Shown: positions 15,561-22,335, counted from the stretch's first letter. The stretch is DNA of 23,104 nt from Alphaproteobacteria bacterium (GCA_024277955.1 JAJRUE010000089.1:1-23104), one strand, 5' to 3'. Notes: generated by a model not told the origin, from the letters alone. Numbers and translations: made by a program.

Positions 15561-16421
15561 CTATTGCGTCGCGGCGCAGGCGATCGGGGTTTCGATGATC
15601 TCGGCGCCGCGGCGGGTCTTGATGGTGCAGACCTTGTCGGGCTGAACCTGGACCACCTGCTGTTCCTCGATGCCCAGCAGATCGCGCCCGTCGAACTGCA
15701 CCGCATCGGTCGAGCCGGTGTCTTCGGCGCCAAGCAGCGCCAGCGACAGCCGGCCCGTCGCCTGGGCCTGCGCCAGCGAAGCCACCTGCACCGGCGTCGC
15801 TTCGACGGTCACGGTGCGCGCGATGATCGCGGTGTTGCGGTCTTCGTCGGCGGTCTGGTCGATGGCCAAGAGCTTGATCCCGGTCTGGATCAGCTTGGTG
15901 ACTTCTCCGCCGGGGCGGCCTTCGCGCGAAAAGCCGGTGCCGGTCCAGTAAACGTCCACCCGGTCGCCCGGCCGCAAAAAGCCGGAAACCCCCGACGACA
16001 CGTCCACCTTGATGGCGAAGGCGCGCATGCCCTTGGCCAGCCGCGACGAAACGCCGGCGTCCTGACCCGGTCCGGTCACCTTGATGGCCAGGATCGCTTC
16101 GTCCTTTTCCATCGCGCGGATCACCGTGCGCTGGACCTTTTTGCCCTCGGGGAACAGTTCCTTCATGGATTTAAAGACGCCCTCGGGGATCGCGTCCACC
16201 GGCCAGCGCACCTTGCGCACGTCTTCCGCCCTGAGGCGTTCACCATAGCGCAACGGGCGCTTGGACACGTAGACCGGGACGGTTTCCACGATCTGCGATC
16301 TGGCGGCGCGTTCCTGCGCCAGGGCAGCCTGGTATTCGCTGATATAGTCCTTGGCCATGTAGACGGCGAAACCCGCCAGCCCCATGCCCAGGATAAGTAC
16401 AAATCCGAAAACTACGCGCAT
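15561..16421 (-). CDS. cpaB: Tad pilus assembly protein CpaB/RcpC (SAF domain)
   Basis: A 286-residue protein with one N-terminal membrane anchor (MRVVFGFVLILGMGLAGFAVYMA). A SAF domain covers about residues 47-120 (VPVYVSKRPLRYGERLRAEDVRKVRWP), followed by the RcpC/CpaB region (AFAIKVDVSSGVSGFLRPGDRVDVYW at about 134-160). It is a periplasmic partner of the CpaC secretin. The ATG at 16421 is preceded by AGAGGG and a run of seven A. It is the first machinery gene after the pilin genes, 235 bp downstream of flp3, and the gap to cpaC is unusually large for this pair. Confidence 0.92.
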   Translation of the reverse strand: MRVVFGFVLILGMGLAGFAVYMAKDYISEYQAALAQERAARSQIVETVPVYVSKRPLRYGERLRAEDVRKVRWPVDAIPEGVFKSMKELFPEGKKVQRTVIRAMEKDEAILAIKVTGPGQDAGVSSRLAKGMRAFAIKVDVSSGVSGFLRPGDRVDVYWTGTGFSREGRPGGEVTKLIQTGIKLLAIDQTADEDRNTAIIARTVTVEATPVQVASLAQAQATGRLSLALLGAEDTGSTDAVQFDGRDLLGIEEQQVVQVQPDKVCTIKTRRGAEIIETPIACAATQ

Positions 16422-16656
16422 TTTTTTGCCCTCTCAAAAGTCGAACCCACGAGCCCCCAAAAGGCGCGGCTACGGGACAACCATGTCTTTTCCGCCCTCA
16501 GGCTATTGGGCAAATGCGTCAGAACCTTGGACAAAGCATGTCTGGCAAAAGGAATGTCGCCCGCGGGCGGGCCGGGGTCGGGCCTGCTGGAACAGCCGCC
16601 CGGACGATCGGCGCACAAAGATCGGCCCTGACGAAAGGCCGCCCGGCGCGCGGCGT
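16422..16656. other. flp3-cpaB intergenic space
   Basis: 235 bp with no credible gene. It contains a 12-bp GC palindrome CGCCCGCGGGCG (16558-16569) and a weak hairpin near 16630-16650 just after flp3. It probably sets expression of cpaB relative to the pilin, but I see no clear promoter or terminator. Confidence 0.3.
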
Positions 16657-16842
16657 TCAGTAGGTGATGACGGACTTGGAGCTGAGGTCAGCGCCAACGC
16701 CCCTGGCCTGATCCAGCGCGCCGCCGCTGATCGTGCCGATGACGGCGATCGAGAGCCCCACGATGGCGGCGGTCAGCACCACCCAGTCGACAGTGACGGC
16801 CCCGTCCTGGTCTTGCACGAACTGTTTTACAAGGTCTTTCAT
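16657..16842 (-). CDS. flp: Flp-type pilin, divergent third copy
   Basis: A 61-residue class IVb prepilin. The short leader ends at Gly14 and the mature protein would begin AVTVDWVVLTAAIVGLS, followed by the hydrophobic stalk helix and a short tail (GGALDQARGVGADLSSKSVITY). The ATG at 16842 is preceded by CCGGAG at good spacing; the longer open frame upstream is not coding. It shares the leader region and helix with flp1 and flp2 but its tail is different and it lacks their SLAGKISSNLAAQTIATY ending. A strong terminator separates it from flp2, so it is probably a separately expressed or minor pilin. Confidence 0.9.
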   Translation of the reverse strand: MKDLVKQFVQDQDGAVTVDWVVLTAAIVGLSIAVIGTISGGALDQARGVGADLSSKSVITY

Positions 16843-17067
16843 CTCGATCTCCGGCAGCGTCGCCCGCATGGAACCCATGCCAGCCAACCTAAGTCTCGAT
16901 ATGGGCAGGATATGGCCCAAAAATGGTGAAAAAGAGACAATTGCAGCAACAAGTCGCGCAAATTGTTTCCAATGGATCGGGACGGATGGAAGGGGTGATT
17001 GGACGCGGCGCTCTGGCAGGTGTCGGGCGGCTGGCGGCGGTCGGCAAACGCCCGCGCCAGGCACGCA
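16843..17067 (-). promoter_or_regulatory. Region upstream of flp3, likely promoter
   Basis: Space between the flp2 terminator and the flp3 start. An AT-richer stretch at about 16915-16970 precedes the gene. Because transcription from flp1/flp2 should stop at 17068-17100, a promoter for flp3 (and perhaps cpaB) must lie here; no confident -35/-10 could be picked. Confidence 0.35.
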
Positions 17068-17100
17068 AAAAGGCCGCGCCTGTTGAAGGCGCGGCCTTTT
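17068..17100. terminator. Strong bidirectional intrinsic terminator after flp2
   Basis: A perfect 13-bp stem AAAAGGCCGCGCC (17068-17080) and its complement (17088-17100) enclose a 7-nt loop. On the minus strand the stem is followed by a run of U (AAAAA at 17067-17071 on the plus strand). It starts 19 bp after the flp2 stop codon and should end the flp1-flp2 transcript. Confidence 0.88.
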
Positions 17101-17118
17101 GGGTTGTTCGCGGATCGC

Positions 17119-17310
17119 TTAGTAGGTGGCGATCGTCTGGGCAGCCAGGTTCGAGCTGATCTTGCCGGCCAGGCTGGTGGTGCCGCCCGAAACCGAGGTC
17201 AGAACCGCAATGCCGAGGCCAACGATGGCGGCGGTCAGCACGACCCAGTCGACGGTCACGGCGCCGGCTTCGTCACGGGCGAAGTTCTTGGTGAATTTGA
17301 AAAGTTTCAT
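17119..17310 (-). CDS. flp: Flp-type major pilin, copy 2
   Basis: A 63-residue class IVb prepilin. The leader MKLFKFTKNFARDEAG is cleaved after Gly16, and the mature part begins AVTVDWVVLTAAIVGLG and ends SSNLAAQTIATY. From Gly16 to the C-terminus it is identical to flp1; only leader residues differ. The positions that are usually Glu5-Tyr6 in Flp are Asp5-Trp6 here. The ATG at 17310 has GGAGAT upstream. It lies 38 bp after flp1 and just before the strong terminator, so flp1-flp2 form a short, probably highly expressed transcript. Confidence 0.95.
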   Translation of the reverse strand: MKLFKFTKNFARDEAGAVTVDWVVLTAAIVGLGIAVLTSVSGGTTSLAGKISSNLAAQTIATY

Positions 17311-17348
17311 GTCATATCTCCAACAGGTAGGGTGAGGCGTCTTGCGCC

Positions 17349-17540
17349 TTAGTAGGTTGCGATGGTTTGCGCGGCCAGGTTCGAGCTGATCTTGCCGGCC
17401 AGGCTGGTGGTGCCGCCGGAAACCGACGTCAGAACCGCAATGCCGAGCCCGACAATCGCGGCGGTCAGCACGACCCAGTCGACGGTCACAGCCCCGTCTT
17501 CGTCGCGCTTAAAGTTTTGTACAAGCTTGAACAGTTTCAT
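17349..17540 (-). CDS. flp: Flp-type major pilin, copy 1
   Basis: A 63-residue class IVb prepilin with leader MKLFKLVQNFKRDEDG and a mature sequence identical to flp2 (AVTVDWVVLTAAIVGLG to QTIATY). The ATG at 17540 is set by a perfect GGAGG five bases upstream; 17 more codons of open frame upstream are not supported. It is the first gene of the Tad locus and is read away from the divergent lytic transglycosylase. Substrate of CpaA and polymerised by CpaF/TadB/TadC. Many synonymous differences from flp2 show that the duplication is not recent, or that selection has kept only the protein identical. Confidence 0.95.
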   Translation of the reverse strand: MKLFKLVQNFKRDEDGAVTVDWVVLTAAIVGLGIAVLTSVSGGTTSLAGKISSNLAAQTIATY

Positions 17541-17894
17541 TTGTCCCTCCGAACGTTCGATGCTTACTTCCTCTGAACCTTGGCGGGTCATCCTGAACGC
17601 TCATCTGCTCAGTCGCCGTCTTGGTATGCAGCTATATGGCCGTCGGAATGGGGCGAGAGTTTGGCGCGAGTCGTACAATTTTGTATTTGCCGGGCAAGGG
17701 GCCGGGATTCGGGGCTTACCAATTGAAAATAAATGATAAAAACAGATTTCGAAAAAAATGATTGGTCTGGATTCGCGAACAATACTGGGGGGTAACCCCC
17801 TGATTTGCACCGTTCTGAAAACAGACCGCTGGCTTTCGGGGGATAATTTTGCGAAAACTGCTAACAAAACGTCAAAGAGGCAGAATTAATCTGC
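17541..17894. promoter_or_regulatory. Divergent control region between flp1 and the lytic transglycosylase
   Basis: 354 bp without a gene, markedly AT-rich at about 17674-17760 and 17840-17890 against a GC-rich background. It contains TACAA-TT-TTGTA (17674-17685), three GANTC sites (17668, 17706, 17770), an element at 17768-17790 shared with the cpaE upstream region, and a palindrome of five G, a short centre and five C (17788-17800). It must hold promoters for both flanking transcripts. Confidence 0.6.
17842..17847 (+). promoter_or_regulatory. Possible -10 element for the lytic transglycosylase gene
   Basis: GATAAT matches the sigma70 -10 consensus at 5 of 6 positions and would give a leader of about 40 nt before the ATG at 17895. 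No good -35 lies at the right distance, so an activator would be needed. Confidence 0.3.
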
Positions 17895-18776
17895 ATGAAA
17901 CGGGCAGCGCAGGCAATTTCCCTGGGAATTCTGGTTTTCTCCGGCCCGCAGGCCGGGGTTGGCCAGGATATTGGCGCGCCGGATTTCACCTTTCGCCGGG
18001 TTGCGCTGCCGCCGGCGGGGGCAACCCGGCTGATCACCATCCAGATCGATCCCGAAGAACAGGCGCGCTATCTGGCCATCGGACGCCGCCCGGTCGCCGA
18101 TAGTCGCCCCGAAAGCCAAGCCGACAGCCAGACCGACAGCAATGCGCAGCAACAGCCCGGCGCCGCACAGGGCGCCTATGGCTGGTTCTGGGGCCTGGTG
18201 TCGCCGGAACTTGCGGGGGCGGGGCCTGCGCGCCTTGAACCCGCCGTGGCCGCCCTTGGGCAGGGTCCGAACGGCGCCGCGGTGCCGGCCCCCCGGCTGG
18301 AGACGTTGCAGACCATCGCCGACCAATATGGCCGCGACATCCTGCTGGCGACCATCGACACGCGGGTTTCGCCGGCGTTGGCGCTGGCGGTGATCTCGGT
18401 GGAATCCTCGGGCATCGCGACGGCCCAAAGCCCCGCCGGCGCCCGCGGGCTGATGCAGCTGATCCCGGCCACCGCGGCGCGTTTCGCGGTTGCCGACCCT
18501 TCGGTGCCGGCGGACAACATTCGCGGCGGTGTCGCCTATCTCGACTGGCTGATGGACAAGTTCAACGGCGATCCGGTGCTGGTTCTCGCGGCCTACAACG
18601 CCGGCGAAAACGCCGTGATCGAAAACCAGGGCGTGCCGCCGTTCGCCGAGACGCGCGACTACGTGCCCAGAGTTCTGGCCGCCTGGACGGTGGCGCGCGG
18701 CCTGTGTCTGACCCCGCCCGAGCTCTTGTCGGATGGTTGTGTTTTTGCGGTTCGGGAGGCGCGCAAGAATGAGTGA
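17895..18776 (+). CDS. Secreted lytic transglycosylase (SLT domain)
   Basis: A 293-residue exported protein with an N-terminal signal peptide (about 1-23) and a low-complexity Gln/Ser/Asp linker at 65-92. The SLT domain covers about 150-270. Catalytic Glu170 sits in VISVESSG, followed by SPAGARGLMQLIPATAARF at 179-197, NIRGGVAYL at 208-216, LAAYNAGENAV at 231-241 and ETRDYVPRV at 252-260. These enzymes cleave peptidoglycan to form 1,6-anhydro-MurNAc and often open gaps for secretion or pilus machines. Divergent placement beside the pilin genes suggests a role with the Tad system. An AGAGG lies rather far (about 14 nt) from the ATG. The stop overlaps the next gene by 8 nt. Confidence 0.9.
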   Translation: MKRAAQAISLGILVFSGPQAGVGQDIGAPDFTFRRVALPPAGATRLITIQIDPEEQARYLAIGRRPVADSRPESQADSQTDSNAQQQPGAAQGAYGWFWGLVSPELAGAGPARLEPAVAALGQGPNGAAVPAPRLETLQTIADQYGRDILLATIDTRVSPALALAVISVESSGIATAQSPAGARGLMQLIPATAARFAVADPSVPADNIRGGVAYLDWLMDKFNGDPVLVLAAYNAGENAVIENQGVPPFAETRDYVPRVLAAWTVARGLCLTPPELLSDGCVFAVREARKNE

Positions 18777-20214
18777 AGCAAAACCCCTGGTTCTGGATGT
18801 CGATGGAACCTTCCTGAAAACCGACATGCTGTTTGAATGTTTCTGGGCCAGCCTGGGCAAGGATCCGCTGCGTACCCTGGGCGTGTGCGCGCGCAATTTC
18901 ACCCGCCCGGCGGCGCTCAAGCGCGAACTGGCCGGGATCGCGCAGCTGCGCACCGACCTGTTGCCGGTTCACCCCGACCTCAAGGCGCTGGCCGATCAAA
19001 GCCTGGCCGCGGGGCGCGAGGTGGTGCTGGCCTCGGCCTCGGACGAAACCCTGGTCCGGCAGCTGGCCGCCGACCACGGGCTGTCGCCGCGGATCTTTGC
19101 ATCTGACGGCGAAACCAACCTGAAGGGCCGGCGCAAGGCCGAGGCCCTGGTCGCCGCCTTTGGCGAAGAGGGCTTTGACTATGCCGGCAACGAACGCGCC
19201 GACATGGAGATCTGGCAAAAGGCGGAAAACGCGCTGGTGGTGGGCGATCATCCAGGGCTGCGCCGGGTTCTGACGGCGCAAAACAAGAACTCGACCGAAT
19301 ACCCCGGCGGCTGGGCCTTTCGCGACCTGCTGCGCGCCCTGCGCCCGCACCAGTGGGTCAAGAACGTGCTGCTGCTGCTGCCGATGCTGGCGGCGCATGA
19401 TTTCCGCCTGTCGACGCTCTGGCTGGTGGTGCTGGGGATGGCGGCGTTTTCGGCCGCCGCGTCGTCCATATATATAGTGAACGACCTGCTGGACCTGGAA
19501 GCCGACCGGCTGCACGCCACCAAGCACAAGCGGCCCTTTGCCAGCGGCGCGGTGCCGATACGCGTCGGAATGGCGACGTTTTTCGTGCTGGCGGCGATCG
19601 CGCTGGGGGTCGGGGCGCTGCTGGGGCCCGGCTTTCTGGCGGTGGTCGTCGGCTACATGGCGCTGTCGCTGGCCTATTCGCTGCGGCTCAAGCGGATGCG
19701 CTGGATCGACATCGCGACGCTGGCCGCACTTTACACGCTGCGGGTGGTGGCCGGCGCGGCGGCGGGGCAGGTAGATGTGTCGATCTTCATGCTGATCTTC
19801 ATCTTTCCGGTGTTCATCACGCTGGGCTGCGTCAAGCGGCTGACCGAACTGACGCTCGCCACCACCGACGAACGGCTGCCGGGGCGCGGATACGCCCGCA
19901 CCGACCGGTCGGACCTGCGCAATGTCGCGGCGCTGGGCACGGTCGGGGCGCTGGTGATATTCTTCCTTTATACGCTGTCAGAGCAGGCCCGCGCGCTCTA
20001 CCCGACGCGCTGGATCCTGTGGTCGGCAATTATCCCGCTGGCCATGTGGCTGCTGCGGATGCTGCGGCTGGGGTATTTCGGCAAGCAGGACTACGACCCG
20101 ATCGTTTTCGCAATGCGCGACAAGCGCGGGATCGGGTTGTTGCTGTTGACGCTGTCGATGATGTTCTACGCCGCCGGGCTGTGGCAGAAATGGTTTGCCG
20201 GGCTGATAGGGTAG
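18769..20214 (+). CDS. HAD phosphatase-UbiA prenyltransferase fusion (polyprenyl-P phosphoribosyltransferase-like)
   Basis: A 481-residue two-domain protein. The HAD domain (about 5-170) has the DxDGT nucleophile motif (Asp10, Asp12), motif II VLASAS (86-91), Lys at 119/123, and a motif IV variant YAGNERADMEIW (138-149; GN where GD is usual, Asp145 present). The UbiA membrane domain (about 185-481) has RPHQWVKN (192-199), the first Asp motif NDLLDLEAD (238-246) and K309 with Asp314 for the second, in about eight to nine helices. In mycobacteria such a UbiA (Rv3806c) links phosphoribose to decaprenyl phosphate and a separate phosphatase removes the 5'-phosphate; here both seem fused. GGAGG lies 9 bases before the ATG. 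It is translated with the upstream transglycosylase and faces the DprE1/DprE2-like genes. Confidence 0.85.
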   Translation: MSEAKPLVLDVDGTFLKTDMLFECFWASLGKDPLRTLGVCARNFTRPAALKRELAGIAQLRTDLLPVHPDLKALADQSLAAGREVVLASASDETLVRQLAADHGLSPRIFASDGETNLKGRRKAEALVAAFGEEGFDYAGNERADMEIWQKAENALVVGDHPGLRRVLTAQNKNSTEYPGGWAFRDLLRALRPHQWVKNVLLLLPMLAAHDFRLSTLWLVVLGMAAFSAAASSIYIVNDLLDLEADRLHATKHKRPFASGAVPIRVGMATFFVLAAIALGVGALLGPGFLAVVVGYMALSLAYSLRLKRMRWIDIATLAALYTLRVVAGAAAGQVDVSIFMLIFIFPVFITLGCVKRLTELTLATTDERLPGRGYARTDRSDLRNVAALGTVGALVIFFLYTLSEQARALYPTRWILWSAIIPLAMWLLRMLRLGYFGKQDYDPIVFAMRDKRGIGLLLLTLSMMFYAAGLWQKWFAGLIG

Positions 20215-20217
20215 GCG

Positions 20218-20280
20218 CCGAAATCTTTCAAAGATTTCGGAACGTTTTCTTTGAAAGAAAACGTGCGCCCGAACGGGCGC
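20218..20280. repeat. Three back-to-back palindromes at a convergent gene junction (second copy of grammar)
   Basis: Hairpin one has 10-bp arms CCGAAATCTT (20218-20227) and complement (20231-20240). Hairpin two has 11-bp arms ACGTTTTCTTT (20242-20252) and complement (20254-20264). Hairpin three has 7-bp arms GCGCCCG (20265-20271) and complement (20274-20280) around AA. The element fills the space between the fusion gene stop (20214) and the SDR stop (20288). Read on the minus strand it is GC-rich hairpin first, then two TTTGAAA-type hairpins, the same order as 2996-3067 on the plus strand. Likely a bidirectional terminator or 3'-end stabiliser. Confidence 0.75.
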
Positions 20281-20287
20281 CTCCGGC

Positions 20288-21025
20288 TCAGACCGACAGT
20301 TTCTTGAATACCGCTTCCGGGATCGCGCGGATGATCAGCATGATGTAGCGCCAGAAGAAGGGCGTGTAGATCACGTTGCGCTTGCGCGCCACGGCCTTCA
20401 GGATGTCATCGGCCACCTTTTCGGGCGACGCCACCAGGAACATGCCATCCAGCCCCCAGGTCATCGCCGTATCGACGAAGCCCGGCTTGACCGTCACCGC
20501 ATGGCCTCCCGAGCGCGTCAGCCGGTTGCGCAGCCCCGAAAGATAGGTGTGGAACCCGGCCTTGGCGGCGCCGTAGACGTAATTGCCGATCCGCCCCCTG
20601 TCGCCGGCGACCGAGCCGACGCCAACGACGGTGCCTCCGCCGCGGGCCTCGATTTCCGGGGCCAGCATCTGCAAGAACCGCGCCGGGCCGGTGAAACTGT
20701 CGGCCACGGTGCCGTCGATCAGCGCCGGATCGGCGTCGATCTCCCCCTGTTCGGGCATCGAGCCGATGAAGACCGCGGCGCTGATCATCCCGTCTTCGCC
20801 GCTGGCCCGCTTGATGATCGGGGCAAAGGTTTCGGGCTTGCGCGCGTCCAGGCGCATGGCCTCGGCGAACCGCGCGCCGCGCGCGGTGCAGTCGGCGGCG
20901 GTGCGCTTCATGTCGTCCATGTCGCGCCCGGCCAGGATCAGCCCGTCGCCCCGTTCGGCCAGTTTTCGCGCCATCGCCCGCGCCATGGACGAGGTCGCGC
21001 CCAGGATGATCCAGGTATCGTTCAT
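20288..21025 (-). CDS. SDR-family oxidoreductase, DprE2-like (decaprenylphosphoryl-arabinose synthesis)
   Basis: A 245-residue short-chain dehydrogenase. The nucleotide-binding start is IILGATSSMARAMARKLAERG, the catalytic Ser138 lies in VGVGSVAGDRG, and the YGAAK motif gives Tyr151 and Lys155. A hydrophobic C-terminal stretch (FFWRYIMLIIRAIPEAVF) may dock it to the membrane, as seen in DprE2. With the adjacent DprE1-like oxidase it would reduce the 2-keto intermediate and so epimerise polyprenylphosphoryl-ribose to arabinose. ATG 21025 overlaps the oxidase stop as ATGA, which fits translational coupling. The long open frame upstream of this start is a shadow of the oxidase. Confidence 0.87.
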   Translation of the reverse strand: MNDTWIILGATSSMARAMARKLAERGDGLILAGRDMDDMKRTAADCTARGARFAEAMRLDARKPETFAPIIKRASGEDGMISAAVFIGSMPEQGEIDADPALIDGTVADSFTGPARFLQMLAPEIEARGGGTVVGVGSVAGDRGRIGNYVYGAAKAGFHTYLSGLRNRLTRSGGHAVTVKPGFVDTAMTWGLDGMFLVASPEKVADDILKAVARKRNVIYTPFFWRYIMLIIRAIPEAVFKKLSV

Positions 21026-22335
21026 GTCGCGTCCCTCAGTTTCAGCCGCCGCACCAGATCGGTGACCATCGCGCCTTGCGGGTCCGCCCTGGCGACCGCT
21101 TTCAGCCATTTTCCATGTTCGGGATACATCGCGCGCACGCGCTCCGGCCCGGCCAGCGCATCCTTGGCGAAATAGATCCGGCCCTCGGCCTCGGCGGTCA
21201 TGCGTTCCAGTTCGCCGATCAGCGAGACCGCGCCGGCGCGGTTGGGGAAGTCGACCGCCAGCGTGTAGCCTTCCATCGGAAAGGAAAGGTAGCCCGCGCG
21301 CCCGTCGCCCATGCGCTTGAGCACCGCCAGCGGCGACGCCAGCCCTGACCCCGCGATCCGTTCCAGCATCCGGCGCAGCGCGTCGGCCTGGTCCACCGGC
21401 ACGACGCATTGGAACTGGTGAAAGCCGCGCTTGCCGTAAAGCCGGTTCCAGTTGTGGATCTTGTCCAGCGGAAAGAACGGAGCGGTGATCGGTTTCACCT
21501 TGGTGCGCCCGCCCGCCGGCACGCGGCGGAAATAGGCGGCGTTGAAGGCGCGCACCACCGGTGCCGACAGCGCCCAGTGCGGCGCGTCGAACGGCACTTC
21601 GCGCGCGCGGCCGGGGCTGGGTGACACGCCCGAGGTGATTTCGCCCTCTTCCAGGATGCCGCGCCCGAGGCTGGCCCCGCGCGCGGTGGCGTCGATCCAG
21701 CCCACGGTATAGTCGGCGCGCGACCCGTCCAGCAGCGAAAGGAATTCGTCCCAACCATCGACCCGGCGTTCGGTCAGCACCATCATGTCGCCCTTGCAGG
21801 GCATCATCCTGATTTTCGCGCTGGCGATCACCCCGGTCTGGCCCAGCCCGCCGACGGTGGCGCGAAACAGATCGGCGCTGCGTTCGGGCGTTACGGTTTT
21901 CTTCTTGCCGTTCTGGATCAGGGTGATCTCGGCCACGTGCTGCCCGAACGAGCCGGCAACATGGTGGTTCTTGCCGTGCACGTCATTGGCGATGCAGCCG
22001 CCGATGGTGGCAAAGCCCGTGCCCGGCATCACCGGCGGGATCCAGCCGCGCCCGGCGAAGGCGGTGCCCAGGTCGCCGATGTTCACGCCGGCCTCGACCT
22101 CGATCAGCCCGGTTTCGTCGTCAAAGGCGATCACCCGGTTCAGCCGGGTCATGTCGATCGCGCGCCCGCCGTCGTTCAGCGCCGCGTCCCCGTAGGACCG
22201 CAGCATGCCGATGGCGGGCGCCGGGGTGTCTTCGGACAGGGCCAGCAGCGCGCCGTGGCGTTCGGGGCGCGCCAGTTCCGCACTTGCCCGCAAGGCCCGG
22301 CCCCAGCCGGCATATTCAGTCTTTTTCCAACGCAT
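21022..22335 (-). CDS. FAD-dependent oxidase, DprE1-like (decaprenylphosphoryl-ribose 2'-epimerase subunit)
   Basis: A 437-residue flavoprotein of the VAO/PCMH type. The FAD domain has MLRSYGDAALNDGG (44-57) and PGTGFATIGGCIANDVHGKNHH (104-125), which closely resembles mycobacterial DprE1, then AGSFGQHV. The substrate domain has FHQFQCVVP (305-313), FPMEGYTLAVDF (352-363) and IYFAKDA (387-393), where Lys391 matches the essential Lys418 of DprE1. The position of the benzothiazinone-reactive Cys387 is Ala360 here. It would oxidise polyprenylphosphoryl-ribose at C2'. The start at 22335 overlaps the upstream membrane-protein gene by 20 bp and has GAAGG upstream. It is coupled to the SDR. Confidence 0.88.
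   Translation of the reverse strand: MRWKKTEYAGWGRALRASAELARPERHGALLALSEDTPAPAIGMLRSYGDAALNDGGRAIDMTRLNRVIAFDDETGLIEVEAGVNIGDLGTAFAGRGWIPPVMPGTGFATIGGCIANDVHGKNHHVAGSFGQHVAEITLIQNGKKKTVTPERSADLFRATVGGLGQTGVIASAKIRMMPCKGDMMVLTERRVDGWDEFLSLLDGSRADYTVGWIDATARGASLGRGILEEGEITSGVSPSPGRAREVPFDAPHWALSAPVVRAFNAAYFRRVPAGGRTKVKPITAPFFPLDKIHNWNRLYGKRGFHQFQCVVPVDQADALRRMLERIAGSGLASPLAVLKRMGDGRAGYLSFPMEGYTLAVDFPNRAGAVSLIGELERMTAEAEGRIYFAKDALAGPERVRAMYPEHGKWLKAVARADPQGAMVTDLVRRLKLRDAT

Noticed and set aside
17349..17591. The longer 80-residue reading of flp1
   Set aside because: The perfect GGAGG five bases before the ATG at 17540 and identity of the leader start with flp2 fix the shorter start.
17668..17700. 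A sigma54 promoter for the pilin or transglycosylase genes
   Set aside because: TGGCGCG at 17662-17668 resembles the -24 half but no GC-containing -12 half lies at the required spacing on either strand.
21026..21754. A long N-terminal extension of the DprE2-like SDR
   Set aside because: It is the out-of-frame shadow of the DprE1-like gene; the SDR fold starts exactly at the ATG at 21025, coupled as ATGA.
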